The notes under the pieces are model-generated. The model was not told the origin of the DNA. It ran no database searches and saw nothing but the letters and a program-made list of their open reading frames with translations. Positions 7,955 through 15,105 of a DNA stretch of 54,091 bases are shown here, piece by piece. Source of the stretch: an uncultured Muribaculaceae bacterium (lineage in GTDB: Bacteria; Bacteroidota; Bacteroidia; Bacteroidales; Muribaculaceae); contig CAJURN010000021.1 in the NCBI GenBank assembly GCA_910589055.1, positions 1 through 54,091 on the forward strand, given 5' to 3'. A program made the translations under genes and the position numbers. Positions within the stretch are counted from its first letter, which is position 1, and every line of letters begins with the position of its first letter.

Positions 7955-8941
7955 GTGCGGGCTATACACCTGACATACTTCGTACATTCGCGCGGCTTCG
8001 CCTTGATAATGGGCCTGCTGGTGCTCGCGCTGTCCTACGTGTTTTTCTCGCAGGGCGATTTTGCGGCAATAGCAGGCGACCACGGTTTCGCATTGCCCTC
8101 GGCCAACGAGTGGATTACCGGGCCGGGAGCCAATGCCTTGGCTTCGCTTGCGGCAAATGCGCTTGTGGTGGCCGGAATGGCTCTCTGCGGCAAGCTCTAT
8201 AATGTGCTGCGCACGATGACGATGCTGCCTGTGAGCCTGTTTTTGGCGCTCCAGATAGCTACGCCCGATTTGTTTCTGCTTTTTTACACCGGCACTGCGC
8301 TCTGTGTGCTCGTGCTGGCATGTCAGCTCCTGCTTTACAGTTGCTACCGCGCTCCCGACCGCACGCGTCGCGTGTTTCTGATATTCACGCTGCTCTCGCT
8401 TGCAAGCGCCACGCAGTATTGCTATCTCGTATACATTCCCGTGTTTCTCTTGGGCTGCGCACAGATGCGTATTTTCAACGGCCGCACCCTTGTGGCTGCC
8501 TTGTTGGGTATCATAACTCCCTGGTGGATGCTCTTCGGTTTCGGTATCATCTCGCCCGATGACCTCCATATGCCTGACTTCGTGAGCATATTCAGCGAGA
8601 TTGATTTCAACGACACTCTCCTGCTGCTCGTGACGCTCGGCCTTACGGTGCTTCTTGCCGTGGCGAGCTTTGTGCTGAATGTGCTCAAGACAATCGCATA
8701 CAACGCCCGCATACGTGCCTACAACGGCTTCTTCGCTATCCTGACGCTTGCAACGGTGATTGCCATGTGTGCCGACTACCGTAATATAATCTCCTATGTG
8801 CCGCTGCTCAACTACTGCGCGGCCTATCAGATTGCGCATTATTTCACAGCCCACCGGGCCGACCGCTCCTACGTTGCAGTGCTGTCGGTGGTTGGCGTTT
8901 ATCTCGTTCTCTGTCTATGCCAAACAGTAATATCAATATAA
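7955..8941 (+). CDS. polytopic membrane protein of unknown function
   Basis: A 328-residue hydrophobic protein with roughly 8-9 membrane segments. The start is GTG 7955, 14 bp after the purD stop, with AAGGA at 7940-7944 as a modest binding site. It has no charged catalytic motif I recognise; it resembles membrane proteins found beside pdxB in Bacteroidales (memory only). Its last 25 bp overlap the beginning of pdxB in another frame, so expression of the two is probably coupled. Confidence 0.7.
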   Translation: MRAIHLTYFVHSRGFALIMGLLVLALSYVFFSQGDFAAIAGDHGFALPSANEWITGPGANALASLAANALVVAGMALCGKLYNVLRTMTMLPVSLFLALQIATPDLFLLFYTGTALCVLVLACQLLLYSCYRAPDRTRRVFLIFTLLSLASATQYCYLVYIPVFLLGCAQMRIFNGRTLVAALLGIITPWWMLFGFGIISPDDLHMPDFVSIFSEIDFNDTLLLLVTLGLTVLLAVASFVLNVLKTIAYNARIRAYNGFFAILTLATVIAMCADYRNIISYVPLLNYCAAYQIAHYFTAHRADRSYVAVLSVVGVYLVLCLCQTVISI

Positions 8942-9948
8942 TCATAGAGAAGAACGTTCCCTTTGTCAAGGGACTGCTCGATGATTATGCCACCGTGCGC
9001 TATCTCGCGCCAGAAGAAATCACCCCCAAGGCCGTGGCCGATGCCGACGGAATGATTATACGCACCCGTACGTTCTGCAATCAGGAGCTGCTCGGCAAGT
9101 CGGATTGCAAGTTCATAGCCACCGCTACCATCGGCACAGATCATATCGACCTCGACTGGTGCCGTTCGCGCGGTATTACTGTTGTCAACGCTCCCGGATG
9201 CAACGCTCCGGCCGTGGCTCAATATGTGTTCGGCTCAATCATGCAGACCATCAACCGACCGCTCGCAGGCCATACGATAGGAATTGTGGGCGTGGGACAT
9301 GTCGGCAGCATAGTTGAGCGCTGGGCGCGTGCTTTGGATATGAAGGTGCTCCGCTGCGACCCTCCGCGCCAGCGCGCCGAAGGAGGTGACGACTGGTGTG
9401 ACCTCGCCACAATCGCACGTGAGGCCGACATCATCACTTTCCATACCCCGCTAACCAAGGAAGGTCCCGACGCCACATATCATCTTGTGGATGCGGACTT
9501 CCTTGCATCGCTGCGCCGCATGCCCATCCTGATAAACAGCGCCCGCGGAGCCATCGTTGACACGCCCGCGCTTGTTGAGGCTATCGACAGCGGCTATGTC
9601 GGACCTGTGGTTATGGACTGCTGGGAAAATGAGCCTGACATCAACCCCGAACTGCTGCGCCGCTGCGCCATTGCCACGCCGCATATCGCAGGCTATTCAC
9701 GCGACGGCAAAGTCCGTGCGTCGCAGATAGCCGTCGACGCGCTCACGACCTTCTTCATGCTTCCGCGTGTAACTGTGGACGCTCCAATGCCCAAAGCCGT
9801 GGCACGTGTGGTATCGGCCCCCGGCATTGCCGAAAGCTATGACCCTACGGTTGATTCCGATGCCCTGAAAGCATCCCCTGCCGATTTCGAAACTCTCCGC
9901 AACACCTACTCCCTCCGCGAAGAAGCCTCCGACGGCAAAATCGACTGA
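8917..9948 (+). CDS. pdxB: erythronate-4-phosphate dehydrogenase
   Basis: A 343-residue D-isomer-specific 2-hydroxyacid dehydrogenase of the PdxB branch, second step of DXP-dependent pyridoxal phosphate synthesis. Marks: IIRTRTFCNQELL, the PdxB-like NAPGCNAPAVAQYV, the NAD loop GIVGVGHVGSIV, NSARGAIVDT with the catalytic Arg region, and TPHIAGYS with the catalytic His. The C-terminal dimerisation domain is short compared with E. coli PdxB (378 residues). It overlaps the membrane protein gene by 25 bp. A DXS-like gene lies 30 kb away and could supply DXP for the same vitamin, but there is no operon link. Confidence 0.92.
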   Translation: MPNSNINIIIEKNVPFVKGLLDDYATVRYLAPEEITPKAVADADGMIIRTRTFCNQELLGKSDCKFIATATIGTDHIDLDWCRSRGITVVNAPGCNAPAVAQYVFGSIMQTINRPLAGHTIGIVGVGHVGSIVERWARALDMKVLRCDPPRQRAEGGDDWCDLATIAREADIITFHTPLTKEGPDATYHLVDADFLASLRRMPILINSARGAIVDTPALVEAIDSGYVGPVVMDCWENEPDINPELLRRCAIATPHIAGYSRDGKVRASQIAVDALTTFFMLPRVTVDAPMPKAVARVVSAPGIAESYDPTVDSDALKASPADFETLRNTYSLREEASDGKID

Positions 9949-9971
9949 TTGAAACACAAAGGCATAACTAC

Positions 9972-9996
9972 AAAAAAAGCCGCTGAAGCGGCTTAT
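9972..9996 (-). terminator. terminator of the toxin-antitoxin operon
   Basis: On the minus strand, AAGCCGC-TTCA-GCGGCTT is followed by a T-run (plus-strand A at 9972-9978). It lies 37 bp beyond the antitoxin stop. The hairpin may also slow plus-strand transcription from pdxB, which has no T-run. Confidence 0.75.
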
Positions 9997-10032
9997 GCAC
10001 TATTATGCATGTTTGAGTACGTGGAGCGGTAT

Positions 10033-10323
10033 TTACCTTAATTCTACTGTAAGACCCATGGCCGAAACCATGCGGTAGAATGTCGATATAGAGGGGATTG
10101 TAAGACCTCTTTCAACACGGGATATATAACTTTTGTCAGTGCCGATTTTATTGGCCAGTTCTGATTGGGTCATGCCTGATTCCTTTCTTGCATCAAGAAG
10201 AATTTGGGCGTTGTATTCCTCCCACGCCTGATCTTCAGCCAGTCGCCGGCTGTCAGTACCCGGGGCGCCAAAAGTGCGGTTTAGTTCCTCACTCACATTA
10301 TATGTCTGCATTTTTGTCTTCAT
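10033..10323 (-). CDS. higA: XRE-family antitoxin (HigA-like)
   Basis: A 96-residue DNA-binding protein. Residues 35-92 form a Cro/C1-type helix-turn-helix: ARKESGMTQSELANKIGTDK then SYISRVERGLTIPSISTFYR. The N-terminal 35 residues would contact the toxin. It follows the RelE/HigB-like toxin gene, overlapping by 26 bp, giving the toxin-first order of HigBA systems. The antitoxin should neutralise the toxin and repress the operon promoter at 10641-10671. Confidence 0.85.
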   Translation of the reverse strand: MKTKMQTYNVSEELNRTFGAPGTDSRRLAEDQAWEEYNAQILLDARKESGMTQSELANKIGTDKSYISRVERGLTIPSISTFYRMVSAMGLTVELR

Positions 10324-10636
10324 AATAATCTCGTTTTAGACGTTTTGCCTTTGCAATCTCGCTTCTTGGAGTTTTCTGTGTTTTCTTTCTGAAAGCATTA
10401 AACAGTATAACAAGCCGTTCGCCATCGAAAATGAAGAAAATACGAAATTCATTATTTCCGTAATTGACACGGAATTCATATATATCATCTTCAATATACT
10501 TTATGAAGTGCGAAGGTATTCGTTCTGTGTCGGAAAACAGCAATAAGGCTCTACGTATTTTCAACTGCTCCTTCTCGCTAAGTTTAGCCATGAAGTCGCG
10601 GTAATAGTCCTTATATGCCACTATCTCTCTTACCAT
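10298..10636 (-). CDS. higB: RelE/HigB-type toxin (Gp49-like)
   Basis: A 112-residue small basic protein of the phage-derived Gp49-like / HigB family: DDIYEFRVNYGNNEFRIFFI then LVILFNAFRKKTQKTPRSEI. The FRKKTQKTP segment is the conserved C-terminal basic block of this family. Members cut mRNA on the ribosome. The start ATG 10636 lies only five bases from the -7 element, so the message may be leaderless. It is the first gene of the pair. Confidence 0.87.
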   Translation of the reverse strand: MVREIVAYKDYYRDFMAKLSEKEQLKIRRALLLFSDTERIPSHFIKYIEDDIYEFRVNYGNNEFRIFFIFDGERLVILFNAFRKKTQKTPRSEIAKAKRLKRDYYEDKNADI

Positions 10637-10640
10637 GAGC

Positions 10641-10671
10641 CAAAGTTAGTGAAAGTTGTTTAATTATACAA
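10641..10671 (-). promoter_or_regulatory. promoter of higBA
   Basis: On the minus strand TAACTTTG (10648 to 10641) follows GTTG (10672 to 10669) by 20 bp, fitting the Bacteroidota promoter. The expected transcription start is at or next to the toxin ATG (10636). Confidence 0.6.
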
Positions 10672-10703
10672 CATTGAGACGAAAAAAAAGTTGTAGACTT
10701 TCA

Positions 10704-11432
10704 TTAAAACAGCGAGCGGAGGATTTGGAGGGAGCGGAGGTTGTCGAGGCGGACGAGGTGTGTAGAGTAGTAGTGGAGGATGGTATCTAGGATGGCGTTG
10801 CGTTCGTCGCGGCTGAATCGTGCCACGGCCATGCTGCGGAAGTCGAGTCGGGCCAAAAGGCGCATTGCGTCCACTTCTTCGTCGGCAAGGAAATCGTCGT
10901 GTAGCGGTGGGGTGAGCAGGAAGCGACCCTCTTTCATGTCGAAATAAGCCCCCGGGCGCCAGCTCCCGATGTCGGGTTGGATTCCAAGGAAGCGCATCAG
11001 CCTGTAAAGAAATACAATGTGAAAATTGGCTACCGCGCGCGGATTGCTTATGCGGCTGAACGTTGAAAGCGCATCGAAAAGAAACAGCGAAAGATGCTCG
11101 TCGGGTACAGGCTGGCGAAGCACCGAGTCGAGCACGTCGGCAAGAAACATTGCCACGACGGTCTTTCCCGGGTCGGGTACCGTGCCCAAAGCCTGAGGCG
11201 ACGGCTTGACATCGCGTATACTCAGTATGTCGCGTCCCGGCTTGATGTCGCACTCACCCTCGAACAGTCCAAGAGGCATTGTTATGGCCTTACGTCGCCG
11301 GGCTTCCCGTCCCGAGCCTTCCGGCATGGCAAACGACACACGTCCGGCCTCGGCTGTCCATGCCGAGAGAATGGAGTTTTTGTCGGAGTGGCGGATGGTG
11401 CGCAGGGCAATGCAATGGAGGGTTGAATACAT
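10704..11432 (-). CDS. recO: DNA repair protein RecO
   Basis: A 242-residue recombination mediator. The N-terminal OB-fold region is YSTLHCIALRTIRHSDKNSI, and the C-terminal half is the helical RecO domain ending in LRSLQILRSLF, a typical Bacteroidales RecO ending. RecO works with RecR to load RecA on SSB-coated gaps. The Cys4 zinc motif of longer RecO proteins is absent, as in Bacteroidota members I know. It is transcribed away from the tRNA-Glu/rpsT operon. Confidence 0.9.
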   Translation of the reverse strand: MYSTLHCIALRTIRHSDKNSILSAWTAEAGRVSFAMPEGSGREARRRKAITMPLGLFEGECDIKPGRDILSIRDVKPSPQALGTVPDPGKTVVAMFLADVLDSVLRQPVPDEHLSLFLFDALSTFSRISNPRAVANFHIVFLYRLMRFLGIQPDIGSWRPGAYFDMKEGRFLLTPPLHDDFLADEEVDAMRLLARLDFRSMAVARFSRDERNAILDTILHYYSTHLVRLDNLRSLQILRSLF

Positions 11433-11557
11433 CTTCCGGAGCTTTAGCGATTATGTCGTAAAATTACGGTATTTTCATCGAAAATCACTGAAAATGCCCC
11501 TAAAAAGGGGTGATTTTTGTAAAAAAATCTTAAAAAGAAGCTCTAAAGCATAGAATA

Positions 11558-11589
11558 TTTGCGCAGTAGCAAAAAAGTGTCTATATTTG
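11558..11589 (+). promoter_or_regulatory. promoter of the tRNA-Glu/rpsT operon
   Basis: A -33 TTTG (11558-11561), exactly 20 bp, then -7 TATATTTG (11582-11589); the tRNA begins at 11608. A textbook Bacteroidota promoter. Confidence 0.85.
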
Positions 11590-11607
11590 CACTCGCTAAA
11601 CGCGAAT

Positions 11608-11679
11608 GGCCCATTCGTCTATCGGCTAGGACGCAAGATTTTCATTCTTGAAAGAGGAGTTCGATTCTCCTATGGGCTA
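11608..11679 (+). tRNA. tRNA-Glu (anticodon UUC), copy 1
   Basis: A full cloverleaf: acceptor GGCCCAT/ATGGGCT (with G-U at the first pair), anticodon arm CAAGA-TTTTCAT-TCTTG giving anticodon TTC, T arm GGAG-TTCGATT-CTCC, discriminator A at 11679. CCA is not encoded. An identical copy lies at 11989. Confidence 0.97.
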
Positions 11680-11717
11680 CTAATTAGAAAAGAAAAAATA
11701 AAGAAATATAGCATCCA

Positions 11718-11975
11718 ATGGCAAATCATAAGTCATCCGAAAAAAGAATTCGTCAGACAGAAGCTCGTCGTCTCCGCAACCGTTACTACGCAAAAACCGC
11801 CCGTAACGCCGTTCGCAACCTCCGCAAGATGACAAACAAGGCTGAAGCAGAAGCTAAATACCCCGAAGTAGAAGCTATGCTCGACCGTCTGGCATCCAAA
11901 AATGCCATCTCAAAGAACAAAGCTGCCAACCTCAAGAGCAAGCTCGCGAAATTCATCGCCAAGCTCGCTGCCTGA
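11718..11975 (+). CDS. rpsT: 30S ribosomal protein S20
   Basis: An 85-residue basic helical protein: MANHKSSEKRIRQTEARRLR, central KTARNAVRNLRKM, end AANLKSKLAKFIAKLAA. Length and sequence are typical for S20, which binds 16S rRNA early in 30S assembly. It sits between two identical tRNA-Glu genes and is probably transcribed with both from the promoter at 11558-11589. Confidence 0.98.
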   Translation: MANHKSSEKRIRQTEARRLRNRYYAKTARNAVRNLRKMTNKAEAEAKYPEVEAMLDRLASKNAISKNKAANLKSKLAKFIAKLAA

Positions 11976-11988
11976 TAAGGCGCTTCAT

Positions 11989-12060
11989 GGCCCATTCGTC
12001 TATCGGCTAGGACGCAAGATTTTCATTCTTGAAAGAGGAGTTCGATTCTCCTATGGGCTA
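11989..12060 (+). tRNA. tRNA-Glu (anticodon UUC), copy 2
   Basis: Identical to the copy at 11608-11679. It begins 13 bp after the rpsT stop and has no promoter of its own, so it should be processed from the rpsT transcript. A terminator follows at 12098. Confidence 0.97.
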
Positions 12061-12097
12061 CTTACCTCTTGTCTGCTTGCAGGCAATCAAAATATTT

Positions 12098-12130
12098 GGC
12101 TTCGATCATTATCCGGTCGGAGCCATTTTT
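12098..12130 (+). terminator. terminator of the tRNA-Glu/rpsT operon
   Basis: GGCTTCGA (12098-12105) pairs with TCGGAGCC (12117-12124) with one G-U pair, then ATTTTT. It ends 24 bp before the HAD gene ATG, so it could let some transcription through. Confidence 0.6.
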
Positions 12131-12154
12131 CTATTATCCACCTCATCATCCGAT

Positions 12155-12769
12155 ATGATACGTAATCTGCTTTTTGACCTTGGCGGCGTGATTATTGACA
12201 TTCGCCGTGCCGATTGTGTCGAGGCTTTTGCCCGACTTGGCCTCCCCGATCCGGAATCCCACTTCGGCGAATATGCCCAGACGGGAATTTTCATGGCTAT
12301 CGAAGACGGCTCGGTCGACGTGGACGGCTTCCATGCCGCGCTCCATAAGATTCTTCCGCCTGATGTCACCGACGAGCAGATTGACGAGGCTTTCCAGAAG
12401 TTTATCGTAGGTATTCCCGCACGCAGGCTTGAGGCTCTGCGCCGTCTTCGCGCACAGGGCTATCGCCTTTATCTGCTGAGCAATACCAATCCTATCATGT
12501 GGGATGGAGTGATAAAGCGCGAATTTGCCAAGGAAGGCATGCGTCGCGAGGATTATTTCGACGGTATGGTTACGTCTTTTGAAGCCAAGGCTGCCAAGCC
12601 CGACGAGAAGATTTTCAGATACACAGCCGAGACTCTTGGAATAAAGCCGGAGGAAACGCTTTTCTTCGACGATTCCATGGCTAATGTGGAGGCCGCCTCG
12701 CACCTCGGTTTCGCCACCGCGCACGTTCGTCCCGGAACCGAGTTTACCGATTATCTTCCGGCTCAATAA
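12155..12769 (+). CDS. HAD-superfamily hydrolase (subfamily IA)
   Basis: A 204-residue haloacid-dehalogenase phosphatase. Motif I is LLFDLGGVIIDI, motif II YLLSNTNPIMW, motif III lysine in EAKAAKPDEKIF and motif IV ETLFFDDSMANVEAA. Motif I reads DLGGV rather than DxD, as in the YihX/GPP-like class of sugar-phosphate phosphatases. The start is ATG 12155; the longer frame from 12029 would run through the second tRNA. The next gene, ribF, begins 10 bp after its stop, and its phosphatase activity could serve flavin synthesis, but that is only inferred from position. Confidence 0.88.
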   Translation: MIRNLLFDLGGVIIDIRRADCVEAFARLGLPDPESHFGEYAQTGIFMAIEDGSVDVDGFHAALHKILPPDVTDEQIDEAFQKFIVGIPARRLEALRRLRAQGYRLYLLSNTNPIMWDGVIKREFAKEGMRREDYFDGMVTSFEAKAAKPDEKIFRYTAETLGIKPEETLFFDDSMANVEAASHLGFATAHVRPGTEFTDYLPAQ

Positions 12770-12779
12770 ACTCCGCCGA

Positions 12780-13703
12780 GTGGAAAATTCTGATGTCAAT
12801 ACGGCAGTGAATCGCGGCTGTGTGGCTGCGGTGGGGATGTTCGACGGCGTGCATGCCGGGCATCGTTCGCTCTTGTCCGACCTTCGGGATGCGGGGCAAG
12901 AAATGGGCTTGCCTGTTGCCGTGATTACTTTCCGCAATCATCCGCTGTCGCTCATTGCTCCGGAGCGTTCTCCGCGTCTGCTTTCCACGCCCGATGATAA
13001 GGCACGCCTGCTCCATGATGCCGGGGTTGACAGAGTGATATTCGAAGACTTCACTCCTGAATTCCGCGCGATGACGGGTGTCGAGTTTCTTAAAATGCTC
13101 AGCCTCAAATACGGCGTGAAGGCGCTTGTGGCGGGATTCAACAATCATTTCGGTTCCGACCGGATGGACGCTGCCACGGCAGCCGCACGCAGCCGGGAAA
13201 CCGGTGTCGAGATAATTCCATCACGTGAGTTTCGCCATACTTCCGAAACGGCTGTAAGCAGTTCGGCAGTCAGGCGTCTGCTTGAGTCCGGCGATGTAAA
13301 GGGTGCCTCGGCCATGCTCGGGCGTCCGTATGTACTTTCCGGGAAAGTTGTCACAGGTAAGCAGCTCGGTCGCACGATAGGCTTTCCTACGGCGAATATC
13401 TCGCCTTGTAATCCGTCGGTTCTCGTGCCTGCTACGGGAGTGTATGCCGTGGATGTGCGTGTCGCCGGGTTTGACAATAAATTCCGCGGGATGATGAATA
13501 TCGGCTGCCGCCCCACTGTGGATGGCGCGGATTGTGCGCTTGTCAGTTTAGAGGTTAATATCTTTGACTTCTCAGCAGACATCTATGGCCGCACGGTTGA
13601 AATCGAATTTCTGAAAAGAATCCGCGATGAAGTGGCTTTTCCCGGTCTGGACGCATTGAAACAACGTCTGTCGCTCGACCGTGAGGCGGCTCGTCAGGCC
13701 TGA
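12780..13703 (+). CDS. ribF: bifunctional riboflavin kinase / FAD synthetase
   Basis: A 307-residue enzyme that turns riboflavin into FMN and FAD. The N-terminal nucleotidyltransferase has GMFDGVHAGHRSLL (GxFDGxHxGH), and SSSAVRRLLESGD precedes the linker. The C-terminal kinase domain has TGKQLGRTIGFPTANI and GRTVEIEFLKRIRDE. The likely start is GTG 12780, 10 bp after the HAD stop; an ATG at 12684 would overlap that gene by 86 bp and add 32 residues unlike RibF. The C-terminal 10 bp overlap the convergent antiporter gene. Confidence 0.93.
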   Translation: MENSDVNTAVNRGCVAAVGMFDGVHAGHRSLLSDLRDAGQEMGLPVAVITFRNHPLSLIAPERSPRLLSTPDDKARLLHDAGVDRVIFEDFTPEFRAMTGVEFLKMLSLKYGVKALVAGFNNHFGSDRMDAATAAARSRETGVEIIPSREFRHTSETAVSSSAVRRLLESGDVKGASAMLGRPYVLSGKVVTGKQLGRTIGFPTANISPCNPSVLVPATGVYAVDVRVAGFDNKFRGMMNIGCRPTVDGADCALVSLEVNIFDFSADIYGRTVEIEFLKRIRDEVAFPGLDALKQRLSLDREAARQA

Positions 13704-14662
13704 GCCTGCGAAATCAGCCACGCGGTGTAGGCGATGTAGCACAATACCATTATGATGCCTTCGGCGCGCGTGATAGTGCGCCGTTTTATTATCTTGCCGA
13801 ACAGCAGGAAGAGCACGCTCGCGCCCACGAGCACCGATGTGTCAACGATATTGATGTCGCCGAAGGGCAGGGGCGAAATCACCGATGAAACGCCCAGCAC
13901 CATCAGTACGTTGAAGATGTTGCTGCCGATGACATTTCCCACGGCCAGGCCCGGCATCTTTTTCACGGCGGCCACAATGGATGCCGCAAGCTCCGGCAGG
14001 GATGTTCCTGCGGCTACTATTGTAAGGCCAATGATGGCGTCGCTCACGCCCAATGCCCGCGCGATTCCCGTGGCTCCCGCCACGAATCTGTCGCCGCCCC
14101 ACACCAGTCCGGCAAGTCCGATCACAATAAAAATGCAGGCCTTTGCCACAGGCATCTGTTTCGGTGCGGCTTCCGACGGGTCTTCATCCGCACTTTTTTC
14201 AGAGTGGGCCTGCGAGAGGGTGTAGCGCATGAACAGCAGGAAAAATATCAGCAGGAGTATGCCTTCCGTGCGGCTTACGGTGTTTGCCGCTCCGCCAAGA
14301 AGTGTCTGTGACCCGAGGACAAACATCACTATCGACGACAGCAGCACCATAGGGAGCTCGTTTGTCATCACGCTCCGCTTAATCACGATAGGACTTACTG
14401 CGGCCGTCACGCCTATGATTACGAGGATGTTGAAAATGTTGCTGCCCACGACATTGCCCACGGCGAGTGGTGCGCTGCCATTGATCGCGGCAACTATGCT
14501 GATGACAAGTTCGGGAGTGGATGTGCCGAAAGCCACGACTGTCAGTCCCACCACGAGGTCGCTGAGACCGAAACGTCGGGCCACAGCCGAAGAGCCGTCG
14601 GTGAGAAGATTTGCGCCTATGAGTATGGCCGCAAGTCCTATGATAAGCCAAAGTATGTCCAT
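13694..14662 (-). CDS. calcium/sodium antiporter (CaCA family)
   Basis: A 322-residue inner-membrane exchanger with about ten helices in two inverted halves. Both alpha repeats are visible: VAFGTSTPELVISIVAA with GNVVGSNIFNILVI in the first half, and VAAGTSLPELAASIVAA with GNVIGSNIFNVLMV in the second. This is the YrbG-like group of K+-independent Ca2+/Na+ antiporters; the ion pair here is inferred from family. It converges on ribF, overlapping it by 10 bp. A -7-like TATCTTTG lies on the minus strand at 14691-14684. Confidence 0.92.
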   Translation of the reverse strand: MDILWLIIGLAAILIGANLLTDGSSAVARRFGLSDLVVGLTVVAFGTSTPELVISIVAAINGSAPLAVGNVVGSNIFNILVIIGVTAAVSPIVIKRSVMTNELPMVLLSSIVMFVLGSQTLLGGAANTVSRTEGILLLIFFLLFMRYTLSQAHSEKSADEDPSEAAPKQMPVAKACIFIVIGLAGLVWGGDRFVAGATGIARALGVSDAIIGLTIVAAGTSLPELAASIVAAVKKMPGLAVGNVIGSNIFNVLMVLGVSSVISPLPFGDINIVDTSVLVGASVLFLLFGKIIKRRTITRAEGIIMVLCYIAYTAWLISQAQA

Positions 14663-14697
14663 GCTGTTTTGTTTTTGTCTCTACAAAGATAAACAAT

Positions 14698-14949
14698 TTC
14701 AGGCAAAGAAGGGGTTGGGCAACGTTAGGCAATATTGGGTAAAGAAGGTAAAGAGGCAAGATAATTGTGTGTAGTGATGCCGCAAGTCTCCCGCCATCTT
14801 GTCCAATATATCCTACCCATCACCATCTTTTGCCTTTTAACCTAATTTATCCTCATATAGCCTTTTTGCCTTATAGCCTTTTGCCTCCCTTTGCCTTTTA
14901 ACCTCATATTGCCTTCTTGCCTAAACTTGCCTACTTCGCCTAATATTTG
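14698..14949. repeat. low-complexity GCCTTTTTGCC-type repeat region
   Basis: A 443-bp gene-free stretch between the antiporter and the LRR gene. Purine units (14700-14758: AGGCAAAGAAGG, TTAGGCAATATTGGG, TAAAGAGGCAAG) face pyrimidine units (14822-14945: TTTTGCCTTTTAACC, AGCCTTTTTGCC, TTTGCCTTTTAACC, TTGCCTTCTTGCC and others). The unit is about 8-12 bases, degenerate, and not spaced like CRISPR. The facing arms could form a long hairpin. Confidence 0.7.
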
Positions 14950-14977
14950 CACGATTGATGAAAAATGGCTAAATTTG
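14946..14977 (+). promoter_or_regulatory. promoter of the LRR protein gene
   Basis: TTTG (14946-14949), 20 bp, TAAATTTG (14970-14977). The 5' leader to ATG 15106 is about 120 bp, long for this genome. The last repeat unit overlaps the -33 element. Confidence 0.65.
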
Positions 14978-15105
14978 TAGCCTTGAGAAGATTCGGATTT
15001 GCATCGGCCCGGTTTTGTGACGCTTTTTAAGCCGTCATGAAGCGTGCGCGTTGGTGTAGATTCTTGATTTATAACGAAAACCACTTATTATCTCATAGAG
15101 TAAAA

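Noticed and set aside
10660..11253. Second minus-strand frame in recO
   Set aside because: Frame-shifted shadow of recO, Arg/Pro/His-rich and without motif.
12061..12154. Riboswitch before the HAD/ribF genes
   Set aside because: Looked for an FMN-type fold because ribF follows; only a simple terminator hairpin is present.
12684..12779. RibF start at ATG 12684
   Set aside because: It would lie within the HAD gene and adds residues unlike RibF; GTG 12780 lies right after the HAD stop.
14698..14949. CRISPR array
   Set aside because: Units are 8-12 bases, degenerate and without regular spacers; no cas gene is in the window.
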